A stretch of 64,000 bases of DNA from Rhodobacteraceae bacterium EL129 (GCA_900313005.1 ONZJ01000002.1:1099001-1163000); one strand, 5' to 3'. Shown: positions 1 to 10,470, numbered from the stretch's first letter. The notes: generated from the letters alone by a model not told the origin. Translations and numbers: made by a program.

Positions 1-127
1 TATAGCGCACAACTTTGGGTTGATTTATGCTGGGCTTGGGGTATTTGCTTTTCTGTCCATGTTCCGCAATCCCCTGCGCTATTTCGCCAAGCGCGCATTA
101 GGGCAACATCCTGAGGTGCCAAAATGA
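1..127 (+). CDS. DUF2484-family membrane protein, 3' end only
   Basis: The reading frame is open from base 2 to a TGA at 125-127 and gives 41 residues. It has a hydrophobic segment followed by the basic tail MFRNPLRYFAKRAL. That tail is typical of DUF2484 proteins, which in Rhodobacteraceae usually lie between murC and murB. The stop overlaps the next gene's ATG as ATGA, so the two are translationally coupled. The 5' part lies outside the window. Function is unknown; position suggests an inner-membrane protein linked to envelope assembly. Confidence 0.7.
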   Translation, partial: IAHNFGLIYAGLGVFAFLSMFRNPLRYFAKRALGQHPEVPK

Positions 128-369
128 CGTTATCTCTGATCCTTGCGTGTGTCTGGGGCATCGTGGCCAATGTGCTCGCGATGCTGCCCAGCAAGAACAA
201 ATACTGGCGTCGGGCTTATATGCTGATCGCCGTGGGCATCCCTTTGGTGGGCTATGTCACCTATGAAAACGGACCTTGGATTGGCCTGCTGGTGCTGGCT
301 GCCGGCATGAGCGTGTTGCGCTGGCCGGTGATCTACCTTGGCCGCTGGTTGCGTGGCTTGACCGGATAG
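124..369 (+). CDS. DUF2484-family small membrane protein
   Basis: This 81-residue protein has an N-terminal segment MTLSLILACVWGIVANVLAM and two further hydrophobic segments, ending in a basic LGRWLRG tail. That layout fits DUF2484, a family of unknown function found in the murC-murB interval of Rhodobacteraceae. The upstream partial gene appears to be a second member, so the two form a tandem pair. ATG at 124 overlaps the upstream TGA by four bases. The inner membrane is the expected location; no catalytic motif is visible. Confidence 0.75.
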   Translation: MTLSLILACVWGIVANVLAMLPSKNKYWRRAYMLIAVGIPLVGYVTYENGPWIGLLVLAAGMSVLRWPVIYLGRWLRGLTG

Positions 370-383
370 GCGACAAGGACGAC

Positions 384-680
384 ATGGGTATTCTTGTTCC
401 GATCGCCGCGCTCATACTGCCCTGTATACTGACCTATTTCATCATTCGCGCAGGCAACAGGGCATTGGTCATCGTGATTCTGCTGGCGCTGGCGGCGTCC
501 ATGGTCTGGGGCATCTGGAAAGCTCAGCAATACACCGGATATGACGGGTTGGGATATGCTTTGTTTGCCGTGCTCATGGCCGCGCCTGCGATATTGGGCA
601 CATTGCTGGGCTGGCTGATGGGGTGGATTGCCAATCGCCGGACGCGCGCAGGTCTTGCACGCCGCGAGGCGTCAGAGTAG
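384..680 (+). CDS. Small three-helix membrane protein, unknown function
   Basis: This 98-residue protein starts at ATG 384, 14 bases after the DUF2484 gene, with an AAGGAC sequence just upstream as a possible ribosome site. The frame is open further upstream to 276, but that part overlaps the DUF2484 gene and is not hydrophobic, so the later start is preferred. Three hydrophobic segments (about residues 2-18, 23-43 and 55-80) precede a basic tail. I do not recognise the family. It is co-directional with murB and probably part of the dcw operon. Confidence 0.6.
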   Translation: MGILVPIAALILPCILTYFIIRAGNRALVIVILLALAASMVWGIWKAQQYTGYDGLGYALFAVLMAAPAILGTLLGWLMGWIANRRTRAGLARREASE

Positions 681-690
681 CAGGTCATTC

Positions 691-1623
691 ATGAAAGATA
701 TGCCTATTCCTCGCGGGACATTGACCCCCGACCGGTCCTTGGCCGAATTGACCTGGCTGCGCGTGGGTGGGCCCTGTGATTACCTGTTTCAGCCCGCAGA
801 TGTGGAAGATCTGGCGCATTTTCTGGCTGAACTTGATCCAGACGTTCAAGTTTTCCCCATGGGTGTAGGCTCAAACCTAATCGTGCGGGATGGTGGTCTG
901 CGGGCCGTGGTCATTCGAATGGGGCGGGGTTTTAACCAGATTGAGGTGGAGGGCACCTGTGTCACCGCAGGCGTCGCTGCGCTAGATGCCCATGTGGCCC
1001 GCAAGGCGGCGGATGCAGGCGTGGACCTGACATTCTTGCGCACGATCCCCGGAGCCATTGGCGGTGCGGTGCGGATGAACGCTGGGTGCTATGGCAGTTA
1101 TACGGCGGATGTGTTTGTTAGTGCACAGGCTGTGACCCGTGATGGCAAGATCGTGACGCTGACCGCCAATGACCTGAATTTCCAATATCGCCAGACAAAC
1201 CTGCCTCAAGGTTGGGTGATCACGGAGGCCAAGTTTAAAGGACACAAAGGTGACCCCGATGCGCTGCACGCGCGGATGACCGCTCAGTTGCAAAAGCGGG
1301 ATGAAACGCAGCCCACCAAGGATCGCACCGCAGGCAGTACCTTTCGCAATCCCGCCGGATTCAGCTCGACCGGTAAGGCCGATGATGTGCATGATCTCAA
1401 GGCCTGGAAGGTGATTGATGACGCCGGAATGCGTGGTGCACGCCGGGGTGGGGCGCAGATGAGCGAGATGCATTCCAACTTCCTTGTGAACACCGGAAAT
1501 GCCACGGCCGCTGACCTTGAAGGTCTGGGCGAGGACGTGCGAAAAAGTGTTTTCCAAAACAGTGGAATACAGCTACAATGGGAAATTATGAGGGTCGGCG
1601 AAACGACCCCATCTGATCCGTGA
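691..1623 (+). CDS. murB: UDP-N-acetylenolpyruvoylglucosamine reductase MurB
   Basis: MurB reduces enolpyruvyl-UDP-GlcNAc to UDP-MurNAc with NADPH and FAD in the cytoplasmic stage of peptidoglycan synthesis. The 310-residue product has the FAD-binding motifs [23 protein letters not shown] and [18 protein letters not shown], then the substrate-site AGSTFRNP with the serine proton donor, and [10 protein letters not shown] near the C-terminus. Start ATG 691 gives MKDMPIP and lies 10 bases after the upstream stop; the open frame upstream of it overlaps the preceding gene. It belongs to the dcw operon, followed by ddl. Confidence 0.96.
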   Translation: MKDMPIPRGTLTPDRSLAELTWLRVGGPCDYLFQPADVEDLAHFLAELDPDVQVFPMGVGSNLIVRDGGLRAVVIRMGRGFNQIEVEGTCVTAGVAALDAHVARKAADAGVDLTFLRTIPGAIGGAVRMNAGCYGSYTADVFVSAQAVTRDGKIVTLTANDLNFQYRQTNLPQGWVITEAKFKGHKGDPDALHARMTAQLQKRDETQPTKDRTAGSTFRNPAGFSSTGKADDVHDLKAWKVIDDAGMRGARRGGAQMSEMHSNFLVNTGNATAADLEGLGEDVRKSVFQNSGIQLQWEIMRVGETTPSDP

Positions 1624-1676
1624 GGCGGATACATATAAAATAGGGCCGGCAAACGGCTGAAAAATTGAGGCACTAG

Positions 1677-2597
1677 GTGGGTATTTCGAGCAGAAAACCC
1701 CTTACAGTGGCGGTGTTGTTAGGAGGGCCTTCGTCTGAACGCGAAGTTAGCCTTTCGTCAGGTAAAGAATGCGCCGTTGCATTAAGGGACGCAGGTTGCG
1801 AGGTGATTGAGGTCGATGCAGGCCTCGATCTGGTGTCGCAATTGCAAGCTATAGAATTCGATGTTGTGTTCAACGCCCTGCATGGCCGCTGGGGCGAAGA
1901 TGGCTGCGTTCAAGGCCTGCTGGAATGGATGCGCATTCCCTACACGCATTCGGGCGTTTATGCCTCGGCCCTGACCATGGACAAGCAGCGCACCAAGGAT
2001 GCCTATGCCGCCGCCGGATTGCCTTTCGTGAAATCCGTTTTGGCAGACAGCGCGGATGTGGAGGCCGCGCATGTGATGGAGCCGCCCTATGTGGTGAAGC
2101 CCTTCAACGAAGGGTCATCTGTCGGGGTGTATATCGTCAGCGAGGCCGCCAATGGTCCGCCGCAACTGGCGCGTGAGATGCCGAAGATCGTGATGGTCGA
2201 AACCTATGCGCCAGGGCGGGAGCTGACCACGACCGTGCTGGATGGCAAGGCATTGACGGTCACCGATATCATCACCGACGGCTGGTATGACTACCACGCC
2301 AAATATGCGGAAGGCGGATCACGGCATGAAATCCCCGCCAATATTCCTCAGGACATTTTTGACGCCTGCCTAGATTATGCCGAGCGGGCCCATACGGCGC
2401 TGGGATGTCGTGGATTGACCCGCACTGATTTTCGCTGGGATGAGGCGCGTGGCCTTGACGGGCTTATTTTACTCGAAACCAACACCCAGCCCGGCATGAC
2501 GCCCACGTCACTTGCCCCCGAGCAAGCGGCCCATGGCGGCATGTCTTTCCCTGAATTGTGTAAATGGATGGTGGAGGACGCCTCATGCGACCGATGA
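1677..2597 (+). CDS. ddl: D-alanine--D-alanine ligase
   Basis: Ddl is an ATP-grasp enzyme that joins two D-alanines for the peptidoglycan pentapeptide. The 306 residues open with the family motif [16 protein letters not shown] (about residues 10-25), then [23 protein letters not shown] and the C-terminal metal and ATP site [12 protein letters not shown]. The start is GTG at 1677, with GAGG at 1667-1670 six bases upstream; no ATG is suitably placed before the conserved N-terminus. The 3' end overlaps ftsQ by 13 bases. Confidence 0.95.
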   Translation: MGISSRKPLTVAVLLGGPSSEREVSLSSGKECAVALRDAGCEVIEVDAGLDLVSQLQAIEFDVVFNALHGRWGEDGCVQGLLEWMRIPYTHSGVYASALTMDKQRTKDAYAAAGLPFVKSVLADSADVEAAHVMEPPYVVKPFNEGSSVGVYIVSEAANGPPQLAREMPKIVMVETYAPGRELTTTVLDGKALTVTDIITDGWYDYHAKYAEGGSRHEIPANIPQDIFDACLDYAERAHTALGCRGLTRTDFRWDEARGLDGLILLETNTQPGMTPTSLAPEQAAHGGMSFPELCKWMVEDASCDR

Positions 2598-3454
2598 CCC
2601 CGAAGAGCGATCCGGCCCCGTCCCGCTGGGCGTATCGTATGGAACGGTTGATGCTGACGCCCATGTTCCGCAAGGTGTTGAAAGTGGGCGTGCCCTTCTG
2701 CCTCGCCTTCCTGGGCGGGACGTTCTATTTCGCAGACGAAGCGCGCCAGCAAAAGATGGCGCTGGCCTTCACGGAAATGCGCCAGCAGATCGAAACCCGC
2801 CCCGAATTCATGGTGAACCTTCTGGCTGTTGAGGGCGCAAGCCGCACGACCGAGGCTCACATCCGTGAGATTTTCCCGATTGAGTTTCCGATCAGTTCAT
2901 TTGATCTGGAGTTGGATCAGCTGCGCGAGCTGATCGAAGCTATGCCGTCGGTTGCGAACGCCTCGGTGCGCGTGCGTCAAGGTGGGGTGCTTGTGGCCGA
3001 AGTGGCTGAACGCCGCCCTGTCGCTTTGTGGCGCAACCGCAACGGCATCGGCATTGTCGACGTCGAAGGCGTCATCGTCGGCGCAGTTCTAAAGCGAACT
3101 GAGCGCTCGGATTTGCCACTTGTGGTGGGCGAGGGGGCCGAGAAGGCCTTGCCCGAAGCGCTTTCGGTGCTGCGCGCCGCACGCCCCTTGTCGGGCCGTG
3201 TGAAAGGTTTGGTACGCATGGGCGAACGACGCTGGGACGTGGTTCTGGACCGCGATCAACGCATTCAATTGCCCGCGATTGGACCAGTGCGCGCGTTGGA
3301 ACGTGTGATCGTTCTGAACCAAGTGCAGGACATGCTGGAGCGCGACCTGGTGGTTGTCGATATGCGTCTGGCCGACCGGCCAACCATCCGAATGAACGAA
3401 GCAGCCGTCGAAGACTGGCTGAAATTGACAAGCTTGAACGCAGGGACCGAATAA
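2585..3454 (+). CDS. ftsQ: Cell division protein FtsQ
   Basis: FtsQ is a bitopic divisome protein that links FtsB/FtsL to early division proteins. The 289 residues show a short cytoplasmic tail, one transmembrane helix at about 37-55, a POTRA domain ([18 protein letters not shown]) and a beta domain containing [17 protein letters not shown] 2585 is preferred because GGAGG at 2573-2577 sits seven bases upstream; ATG 2594, which forms an ATGA overlap with ddl, is the alternative. Sequence conservation is low, as usual for FtsQ, but the slot between ddl and ftsA is diagnostic. Confidence 0.92.
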   Translation: MRPMTPKSDPAPSRWAYRMERLMLTPMFRKVLKVGVPFCLAFLGGTFYFADEARQQKMALAFTEMRQQIETRPEFMVNLLAVEGASRTTEAHIREIFPIEFPISSFDLELDQLRELIEAMPSVANASVRVRQGGVLVAEVAERRPVALWRNRNGIGIVDVEGVIVGAVLKRTERSDLPLVVGEGAEKALPEALSVLRAARPLSGRVKGLVRMGERRWDVVLDRDQRIQLPAIGPVRALERVIVLNQVQDMLERDLVVVDMRLADRPTIRMNEAAVEDWLKLTSLNAGTE

Positions 3455-3455
3455 G

Positions 3456-4790
3456 ATGATCGAGCTTTATGAGAGCCAGCGCGCGATGCGCAACATGCGC
3501 AAGGCCGCGATGCAACGCGGTGTTATTGCGGTGCTGGATGTGGGGACCTCAAAGATTGCCTGCCTTGTGTTACGGTTTGACGGTACCGACCGCTTGGCGG
3601 ATGCAGATGGCATTGGCGCTTTGGCCGGGCAGGCGGGGTTCCGGGTGATCGGGGCGGCCACCACACGTTCGCGCGGGGTGCGCTATGGCGAAATTGACAC
3701 CATGCAGGAGACCGAGCGCGCCATTCGCACCGCCATTCAGGCCGCGCAGAAGATGGCCAACATTCGCGTGGATCATGTGATCGCCTGTTTCTCGGGCGCG
3801 GACCCGCGCAGTTACGGCTTGGCGGGCGAGATCGAACTAGAAGGTCAGGTTGTGACCGAGCAGGACGTGAGTCAGGTGTTGTCATCGTGTGATGTTCCAG
3901 ACTACGGGGCAGGGCGCGAGGTATTACACGCCCAACCGGTGAACTTTGCCTTGGATCACCGTTCGGGTCTGAATGACCCTCGGAGTCAGATCGGGCAAAT
4001 GCTCAGCACGGATATGCATATGCTGACGGTGGATGCCAACGCGGTGCAGAACCTGGCGCATTGCGTCAAGCGCTGTGATCTTGAATTGGCTGGTCTTGCC
4101 AGCTCGGCTTACGTCTCGGGCATCTCGGCCCTGGTCGAGGATGAGCAGGAACTGGGCGCGGCTTGCATTGATCTGGGCGGCGGGTCGGCTGGTGTGTCGA
4201 TCTTCATGAAGAAACACATGATCTATGCGGATTCCGTGCGTATTGGCGGCGATCACGTGACCTCGGACATCTCCATGGGCCTGCAAATTCCCGCGCCGAC
4301 CGCGGAGCGGATCAAAACCTTCTATGGCGGTGTTGTGGCCACGGGCATGGATGATCGCGAAATGATCGAGATCGAGGCGGATACAGGCGATTGGCACCAT
4401 GACCGGCGCTCGGTCAGCCGGGCCGAACTGATCGGGATCATACGCCCTCGTGTCGAAGAAATTCTGGAAGAAGTGCGCGCGCGTCTGGATGCGGCCGGTT
4501 TTGATCATTTGCCTAGCCAGCAGATCGTTTTGACGGGGGGCGGCAGCCAAATTCCGGGCCTCGACGGGCTGGCGAGCAAAATTTTGGGACAACAAGTGCG
4601 GCTGGGCAGGCCCCTGCGCGTGCACGGCTTGCCTCAGGCGGCCACAGGGGCAGGCTTTGCCTCGGCCGTGGGGCTTTGCTGTTTTGCCGCGAATCCCCAG
4701 GACGAATGGTGGGACTTTGAGATTCCCGTCGATCGCTACCCCGCAAAGTCGCTGAAACGCGCTGTGAAATGGTTTAAGGACAACTGGTAA
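3456..4790 (+). CDS. ftsA: Cell division protein FtsA
   Basis: FtsA is an actin-like ATPase that tethers FtsZ to the membrane. The 444-residue protein has the phosphate-1 motif VLDVGTSKIACLVL near residue 26, the phosphate-2 motif CIDLGGGSAGVSIF, the adenosine motif VLTGGGSQIPGL and a C-terminal amphipathic segment rich in lysine and tryptophan (LKRAVKWFKDNW). That tail fits the membrane-targeting helix. It starts one base after the ftsQ stop. Length is slightly above the usual 420 because of an N-terminal basic extension of about 20 residues. Confidence 0.96.
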   Translation: MIELYESQRAMRNMRKAAMQRGVIAVLDVGTSKIACLVLRFDGTDRLADADGIGALAGQAGFRVIGAATTRSRGVRYGEIDTMQETERAIRTAIQAAQKMANIRVDHVIACFSGADPRSYGLAGEIELEGQVVTEQDVSQVLSSCDVPDYGAGREVLHAQPVNFALDHRSGLNDPRSQIGQMLSTDMHMLTVDANAVQNLAHCVKRCDLELAGLASSAYVSGISALVEDEQELGAACIDLGGGSAGVSIFMKKHMIYADSVRIGGDHVTSDISMGLQIPAPTAERIKTFYGGVVATGMDDREMIEIEADTGDWHHDRRSVSRAELIGIIRPRVEEILEEVRARLDAAGFDHLPSQQIVLTGGGSQIPGLDGLASKILGQQVRLGRPLRVHGLPQAATGAGFASAVGLCCFAANPQDEWWDFEIPVDRYPAKSLKRAVKWFKDNW

Positions 4791-5065
4791 CCGCTAGATA
4801 TGGACGTTTTGGCAAAATACCGCGTATTTCCGCGAAAAATTGGCCATATTTGGTATACAAACGGCAGTTTTTTGGTGACGTGTGTGTGACAGATGCGTAA
4901 TAATGGGGCGCAATACTCTATGCGCAGCTGCGCGCGGGGCCGTTTGAGCGGCAAGGCGCTTTGGGCATAGCCAAGGGACAGACTGGGTGACGGCAGGACA
5001 GAGCCAGAGCCTGACATGAATAAACGGCCTGCGCGGGCGGGCATAACAAAGCAGGCGGAAGCGAG
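4791..5065 (+). promoter_or_regulatory. ftsA-ftsZ intergenic region, likely ftsZ promoter and leader
   Basis: This 275-base gap contrasts with the overlapping genes upstream and probably holds a separate ftsZ promoter. An AT-rich stretch at about 4835-4870 contains TATACA as a possible -10 element, but no well-spaced -35 is clear. No CtrA-type TTAA-N7-TTAA site was found. GCGGAAGCGAG lies just before the ftsZ ATG as a weak ribosome site. No ORF or strong hairpin was seen. Confidence 0.35.
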
Positions 5066-6691
5066 ATGACATTGAATTTGACGATGCCAGGCCATGAGGA
5101 CCTGAAGCCCCGGATCACCGTATTTGGTGTCGGCGGGGCCGGCGGTAACGCCGTGAACAACATGATTGAAAAAGAGCTGGAGGGCGTCGAGTTCGTCGTC
5201 GCCAACACCGACGCTCAGGCGTTGCAGCAAAGCGAAGCACCGCAGCGCATCCAGCTGGGTGTCAAAGTCACCGAAGGTCTGGGTGCCGGTGCGCGTCCGT
5301 CCGTCGGGGCGGCGGCTGCCGAAGAAAACATCGAACAGATCGTCGACAACCTCGCGGGTGCACACATGTGCTTCATCACCGCTGGCATGGGCGGAGGCAC
5401 CGGGACAGGCGCCGCGCCCATCATTGCGCAGGCGGCTCGTGAACTAGGCGTTCTGACCGTTGGTGTCGTCACCAAGCCGTTTCAGTTTGAAGGCGCCAAG
5501 CGGATGAAACAGGCCGAGGAAGGCGTGGAGCAGCTGCAAAAGATGGTCGACACGCTGATCATCATTCCAAACCAGAACCTGTTCCGTCTGGCCAACGAAA
5601 AAACCACATTCACAGAAGCCTTCAGCATGGCAGATGACGTGCTGTACCAAGGTGTTAAGGGAGTTACTGACCTGATGGTGCGCCCCGGTCTGATCAACCT
5701 CGACTTTGCCGATGTCCGCGCGGTGATGGACGAGATGGGCAAGGCCATGATGGGCACCGGCGAAGACAGTGGCGAAGATCGCGCCATTCAGGCCGCCGAG
5801 AAGGCCATCGCCAACCCGCTTCTGGACGAAATCAGCTTGCGTGGCGCCAAGGGTGTTCTGATCAACATCACCGGTGGTCACGATCTGACATTGTTCGAAC
5901 TAGACGAAGCCGCCAACCGCATCCGCGAAGAAGTGGACGCCGAGGCGAATATCATCGTGGGCTCCACATTGGACAGCGCGATGGAAGGGGCAATGCGCGT
6001 GAGCGTTGTGGCCACAGGCATCGACGCATCAGAAGTGGTGCACGATATCCCTGTACCGCGCCGCTCGATGGCGCAGCCATTGCAGCCAGCTGCAATTGAA
6101 AACGCATCAGAAGACGTGGCAACACCTGCACCAGTGGCTGCGGAAACCCGCGAAGAACCAACACTGTTCAACGAGATCGACGCAGAACGCGCCGCCGCCG
6201 AAGATCAGATGGAAGACATCTTTGAGCCAGAAACTGTGCGCCGGGCAGAGCCTGTCGCGCAGGACACATCGGATGATGTTCCTCCCCCAGCCTATACACC
6301 ACGTCGGGAAGAGCCTGCGTCAGTCGTGGCGTCTGCAGACGGCGACACAGAAGGCTTTGTTGCACCGCGTGCACGTGCCGCCGGAGCGCCATCACCCGAA
6401 GCTCTGGCCCGTCTGAGCGCAGCCGTTAGCAAAGCGCCAGCCGCCCGCCAGCAACCCCAAGAGGGGCACACCCAGGCCGAGGACGGTGGCGAGAAACCCC
6501 GCTTTGGGATCAATTCACTGATCAACCGCATGACGGGCCACGCCGCGGATGCCGATCAATCGGCACCACGTCCTTCGCGTCAGCAGCCTCCTGTCAGCAC
6601 GCAGTCCGCGCAACCTGCGCCGGTCGAATCGGAAGCCGAGGAGGAAGATCAGATCGAAATTCCTGCCTTCCTGCGCCGTCAGGCCAACTAA
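5066..6691 (+). CDS. ftsZ: Cell division GTPase FtsZ with long C-terminal linker
   Basis: FtsZ is the tubulin-like GTPase that forms the Z ring. The tubulin signature [10 protein letters not shown] lies near residue 110 and the T7-loop motif NLDFADV near 210. The globular domain ends around residue 320. A linker of about 200 residues rich in Ala, Pro, Glu and Gln follows, and the C-terminal peptide [12 protein letters not shown] ends the protein; this peptide docks FtsA and other partners. The total of 541 residues is long compared with about 380 in E. coli but normal for alphaproteobacteria. A strong terminator follows. Confidence 0.97.
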   Translation: MTLNLTMPGHEDLKPRITVFGVGGAGGNAVNNMIEKELEGVEFVVANTDAQALQQSEAPQRIQLGVKVTEGLGAGARPSVGAAAAEENIEQIVDNLAGAHMCFITAGMGGGTGTGAAPIIAQAARELGVLTVGVVTKPFQFEGAKRMKQAEEGVEQLQKMVDTLIIIPNQNLFRLANEKTTFTEAFSMADDVLYQGVKGVTDLMVRPGLINLDFADVRAVMDEMGKAMMGTGEDSGEDRAIQAAEKAIANPLLDEISLRGAKGVLINITGGHDLTLFELDEAANRIREEVDAEANIIVGSTLDSAMEGAMRVSVVATGIDASEVVHDIPVPRRSMAQPLQPAAIENASEDVATPAPVAAETREEPTLFNEIDAERAAAEDQMEDIFEPETVRRAEPVAQDTSDDVPPPAYTPRREEPASVVASADGDTEGFVAPRARAAGAPSPEALARLSAAVSKAPAARQQPQEGHTQAEDGGEKPRFGINSLINRMTGHAADADQSAPRPSRQQPPVSTQSAQPAPVESEAEEEDQIEIPAFLRRQAN

Positions 6692-6712
6692 AGCCAACAC
6701 AACTTACGATGG

Positions 6713-6745
6713 AAAAGGCCGCTTCGAGCGGCCTTTTTTATTTTT
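6713..6745 (+). terminator. Intrinsic terminator after ftsZ
   Basis: An 11-base stem (AAAAGGCCGCT / AGCGGCCTTTT) with a TCG loop is followed by a T-rich run TTTTTTATTTTT. It begins 21 bases after the ftsZ stop and closes the dcw transcription unit before lpxC. Confidence 0.93.
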
Positions 6746-6923
6746 AAATCAACCACTTAATACGCCACCTAATGGCTGTGGCGGGTTTATGCCGCTTTGT
6801 TACAGATGATGTTTCAATCCGTTGCAAAGATTGAATTGAGCCGGGGCACTCCTGGCCGTATCTCTTCCTGCGAAAAGCCGCCTTAACGGGCTGGTAACCA
6901 CTCGACCAATCGACAGGCATCTC

Positions 6924-7844
6924 GTGCAAGCAACGGTTACATCACAAGTCGAATTCAACGGCGTTGGACTGCATTCCGGCGTGCCGGCGACGCTGCGCAT
7001 TTTGCCTGCGCTGCCGGGTCGTGGCTTGGTATTTCGTCGCAGTGATCTGGATCCGGCGACGGCTGACATTCCCGCGCGCTGGGATCTTGTGAAACAATCC
7101 CCGCTTTGTACCAAATTGGTAAACGCGCACGGTGTATCTGTTTCAACAGTGGAACATGTGATGGCCGCCCTCGTCGGGTGCGGTATCCACAATGCGACGA
7201 TTGAAGTGGACGGACCTGAAATCCCGATCCTTGATGGCAGCTCGGCGGCCTTTGTGCGCGGTATCCTGTCCAAGGGCATTCGCAAGATGAACGCGCCGCT
7301 GCGGGCGATGCGTCTGATCGAAACGGTAGAAGTCTCTAAGGGTGAGGCCTGGGCCCGTCTGGTGCCCCATGACACGCTGCTGATCGAATTTCAGATCGAA
7401 TTTGAAGACGCCGCGATTGGCGAGCAACGTAAACTGCTAAATATGTCCAACGGCAGTTTTGTCCGCGAGCTGTCCAACAGCCGCACATTCTGCCGCAAGG
7501 CGGATGTTGATGCGATGCGCGCCAATGGCCTTGCGCTGGGTGGCACATTGGAAAACGCTGTTGTCGTAGATGGTGCTGAAGTGTTGAGCCCGGGGGGGCT
7601 GCGCCACCGGGACGAAGCGGTGCGCCACAAGATGCTGGATGCGCTGGGTGATCTTGGGATGGCGGGCATGCCGATTCTTGGACATTATCAGGGGTTCCGT
7701 GCGGGACACGCGCTGACCAACGATTTGTTGCGCGCTGTTTTCGCCACGCCAAATGCATTTGAAGTAATTGAGTGTAATGCTGAAATTGCGGCACGTTTGC
7801 CGGGGGCCGGGGTCCATTGGGGCGAAATTCCCGAAGTCGCTTAA
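6924..7844 (+). CDS. lpxC: UDP-3-O-acyl-N-acetylglucosamine deacetylase LpxC
   Basis: LpxC is a zinc amidase that carries out the committed step of lipid A synthesis. The 306 residues begin MQATVTSQVEFNGVGLHSG, the standard LpxC N-terminus, which fixes the GTG start at 6924 despite only a weak AGG upstream. Zinc and catalytic motifs are VSTVEHVMAALVGCGIHN (His near residue 79), HKMLDALGDLGM (His and Asp) and the general acid-base His in HYQGFRAGHALTN. Separated from ftsZ by a terminator, it probably has its own promoter in 6746-6923. Confidence 0.96.
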   Translation: MQATVTSQVEFNGVGLHSGVPATLRILPALPGRGLVFRRSDLDPATADIPARWDLVKQSPLCTKLVNAHGVSVSTVEHVMAALVGCGIHNATIEVDGPEIPILDGSSAAFVRGILSKGIRKMNAPLRAMRLIETVEVSKGEAWARLVPHDTLLIEFQIEFEDAAIGEQRKLLNMSNGSFVRELSNSRTFCRKADVDAMRANGLALGGTLENAVVVDGAEVLSPGGLRHRDEAVRHKMLDALGDLGMAGMPILGHYQGFRAGHALTNDLLRAVFATPNAFEVIECNAEIAARLPGAGVHWGEIPEVA

Positions 7845-7938
7845 TCTCATTCGCAGAAATGTACCAAAGGCGTTTTGCACCGGAAAACTCTGTGCTAGAA
7901 CATAGCGGTATCTTGGGGTAGGTCTGGGTAAAACCACT

Positions 7939-8802
7939 ATGAAGGCGAATACGAGCATGAGAACCGGCAAGTCGAGGGCAACTGCCAGTGCCTTGGTCCT
8001 ATGCGTGACCCTGACCGCTTGCGGAAAAAACAGCGCGGTCGAACGCGGTGCCGTCGATTTCGAACAATACACCGCCGAGCAGATCTTTGAGCGGGCCGAG
8101 TATGACCTGGCGCAAAAAGATGCGGACCTCGCGGCCACCGTGTTTGCCGAGGTTGAGCGTCTCTATCCCTATTCCGAATGGGCCAAACGGTCTGTCATCA
8201 TGCAGGCGTTTTCCTATCATCAGGCGAAAGACTATGAAAACAGCCGATCCGCGGCACAGCGTTTCATTGATTTCTACCCGACAGATGAAGATGCGGCCTA
8301 TGCGCAGTATTTGCTGGCTCTCAGCTATTACGACCAGATTGATGAAGTGGGACGCGATCAGGGCCTGACGTTTCAGGCGCTGCAATCGCTGCGCGAAGTG
8401 ATCGAAAGGTATCCTGATAGCGAATATGCGCGGTCCGCCGTGTTGAAGTTTGATCTGGCGTTTGACCATCTGGCGTCCAAGGAAATGGAAATTGGACGGT
8501 ACTATCTGCGCCGCGATCATTTCCCGGCGGCCATCAACCGGTTCCGCGTTGTGGTTGAGGATTTCCAAACCACCAGCCACACAGCCGAAGCCCTGCACCG
8601 CCTGGTCGAGGCGTATTTATCGCTGGGCCTAACGGATGAGGCGCAAACCGCCGGGGCCATTTTGGGATACAACTTCCAATCCACGGAATGGTACGAGGAC
8701 AGCTATAAGCTGCTGACAGGTCAGGGGCTGCAACTGCAGGCCAAAGGCGACAACTGGCTGCGTCAAGTGTACCGCCAGATGCTTCAGGGCCGGTGGCTCT
8801 GA
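7939..8802 (+). CDS. bamD: Outer membrane assembly lipoprotein BamD
   Basis: BamD is the essential TPR lipoprotein of the BAM complex that inserts outer-membrane beta-barrels. The 287 residues carry a lipoprotein signal with lipobox LTAC (Cys near residue 29), then TPR-like repeats such as YTAEQIFERAEYDLAQKD and YENSRSAAQRFIDFYP. The DEDAAYAQYLLALSYYDQI segment is typical of ComL/BamD. Start could be ATG 7939 or ATG 7957; the second gives the shorter signal peptide. The order lpxC-bamD-recN is common in Rhodobacteraceae. Confidence 0.94.
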   Translation: MKANTSMRTGKSRATASALVLCVTLTACGKNSAVERGAVDFEQYTAEQIFERAEYDLAQKDADLAATVFAEVERLYPYSEWAKRSVIMQAFSYHQAKDYENSRSAAQRFIDFYPTDEDAAYAQYLLALSYYDQIDEVGRDQGLTFQALQSLREVIERYPDSEYARSAVLKFDLAFDHLASKEMEIGRYYLRRDHFPAAINRFRVVVEDFQTTSHTAEALHRLVEAYLSLGLTDEAQTAGAILGYNFQSTEWYEDSYKLLTGQGLQLQAKGDNWLRQVYRQMLQGRWL

Positions 8803-8820
8803 TCCCGGTCTGAGGGCGCG

Positions 8821-10470
8821 ATGCTCAGGGGCCTTACCATTCGCGATATGCTGATCATTGACCGGCTGGAGCTTGAGGTTCAGCCGGGGTTGAATGTGCT
8901 GACCGGGGAAACCGGTGCGGGAAAGTCTATCCTTCTGGACTCACTGGGGTTTGTCTTGGGCTGGCGAGGGCGCGCGGAATTGGTGCGGGCGGGGGCCGAG
9001 CAGGGCGAAGTCACTGCCTGGTTCGATCTGGGGCCGGATCATGCGGCCCGTGCGGTGCTGGAAGACGCAGGATTGCCCGTTGAGGACGATTTGATCCTGC
9101 GGCGCATCAACACCCGCGATGGGCGCAAGACGGCTTGGGTCAACGATCGCCGATGCTCGGGCGAAGTGCTGCGCCAACTCTCTGATACTTTGGTGGAATT
9201 GCACGGTCAGCACGATGATCGCGGGCTTTTAAACCCACGTGGCCATCGCGCTTTGCTGGATGCCTATGGTGGGTTGGACAGCAAGGTCGAAGTCACACGC
9301 ATCGCGTGGCGCGCGCGGGCCGCCGCCCGTAAGGCGCTGACCGAGGCCGAAGTAGCACTTGCCGCAATGCGCGCGGATGAAGAGTTTCTACGCCATGCGG
9401 TCGCCGAATTTGAAGCCCTGAACCCACAAGAGGGCGAAGATGAAGCGCTGGACGCGCGCCGCCGGTTGATGCAGGGCGCAGAGCGTATGCGCGAGGAGAT
9501 TGCCAAGGCACTGGCAGCACTTGGCCATGAGGGGGCGGAAGGCTCGACCAATGATGCCCTGCGCTGGTTGGAAGGGGTCGTGGACACTGCCGAGGGGCAG
9601 TTGGATGCGCCGATCTCGGCCATCGGTCGGGCTTTGGTTGAGCTGGACGAGGCCACCTCAGGCGTTAGCCAGGCCTTGGACGCGCTATCGTTCAACATGA
9701 CGGATCTTGAGGAGACCGAAGAGCGGCTCTTTGCCCTGCGGGCGCTGGCGCGCAAACACAACGTGGTGCCTGATGAATTGCCGCGCTTCGGTGCCGGGCT
9801 GAAGCAACGACTGGCAGATTTGGACCAAGGCGAGGGCAACCTTTCAGCCTTGCAAGCCGATCTGGCAAAGGCTGAGGGTCGCTATGCCAAAGCCTCGGAG
9901 GCGCTGACAACAGCCCGCACCAAAGCTGCTAAAACGCTGGACAAGGCGATGATGGCAGAACTGGCACCGTTGAAGATGGAACGTGCGGTTTTTGAAACCG
10001 TGATTGCCCCGGCAGAGCCTGGCCCCGAGGGGAGGGATGAGGTGACTTTCTGCGTCGCGACAAACCCCGGTGCCCCGTCTGGGGCCTTGAACAAGATCGC
10101 CTCGGGAGGCGAGCTGAGCCGTTTCTTACTGGCATTGAAGGTCTGCCTGACGGGTTCAAACAACGATTTGACGCTGATCTTTGACGAAATTGACCGCGGG
10201 GTCGGTGGGGCCACAGCCGATGCGGTGGGCCGTCGCTTGGCCCAGCTTGCCGCGCAAGGGCAGGTCTTGGTCGTCACGCATTCCCCACAGGTGGCCGCGC
10301 GTGCGGGCCATCATTGGCAAGTGGCCAAGCGGGTTGAGAAAGGGCAGACCCTGTCGTCTTTGACGGCCCTTGATCAGACGGCAAAAGTGGACGAAATCGC
10401 GCGGATGCTGTCTGGCGATACCATAACGGACGAGGCCCGAGCCGCAGCGCAGACGCTGATTGACGGCTAA
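8821..10470 (+). CDS. recN: DNA repair protein RecN
   Basis: RecN is an SMC-like ATPase acting in double-strand-break repair. The 549-residue protein starts MLRGLTIRDMLIIDRLEL and has Walker A GETGAGKSILLDSLGF near residue 31. A long coiled-coil region spans about 160-370, followed by the ABC signature ASGGELSRFLLALK and Walker B LTLIFDEIDRGVGG. ATHSPQVAARAGHH is the switch region. Its TAA stop overlaps the convergent downstream gene by four bases. Confidence 0.95.
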   Translation: MLRGLTIRDMLIIDRLELEVQPGLNVLTGETGAGKSILLDSLGFVLGWRGRAELVRAGAEQGEVTAWFDLGPDHAARAVLEDAGLPVEDDLILRRINTRDGRKTAWVNDRRCSGEVLRQLSDTLVELHGQHDDRGLLNPRGHRALLDAYGGLDSKVEVTRIAWRARAAARKALTEAEVALAAMRADEEFLRHAVAEFEALNPQEGEDEALDARRRLMQGAERMREEIAKALAALGHEGAEGSTNDALRWLEGVVDTAEGQLDAPISAIGRALVELDEATSGVSQALDALSFNMTDLEETEERLFALRALARKHNVVPDELPRFGAGLKQRLADLDQGEGNLSALQADLAKAEGRYAKASEALTTARTKAAKTLDKAMMAELAPLKMERAVFETVIAPAEPGPEGRDEVTFCVATNPGAPSGALNKIASGGELSRFLLALKVCLTGSNNDLTLIFDEIDRGVGGATADAVGRRLAQLAAQGQVLVVTHSPQVAARAGHHWQVAKRVEKGQTLSSLTALDQTAKVDEIARMLSGDTITDEARAAAQTLIDG

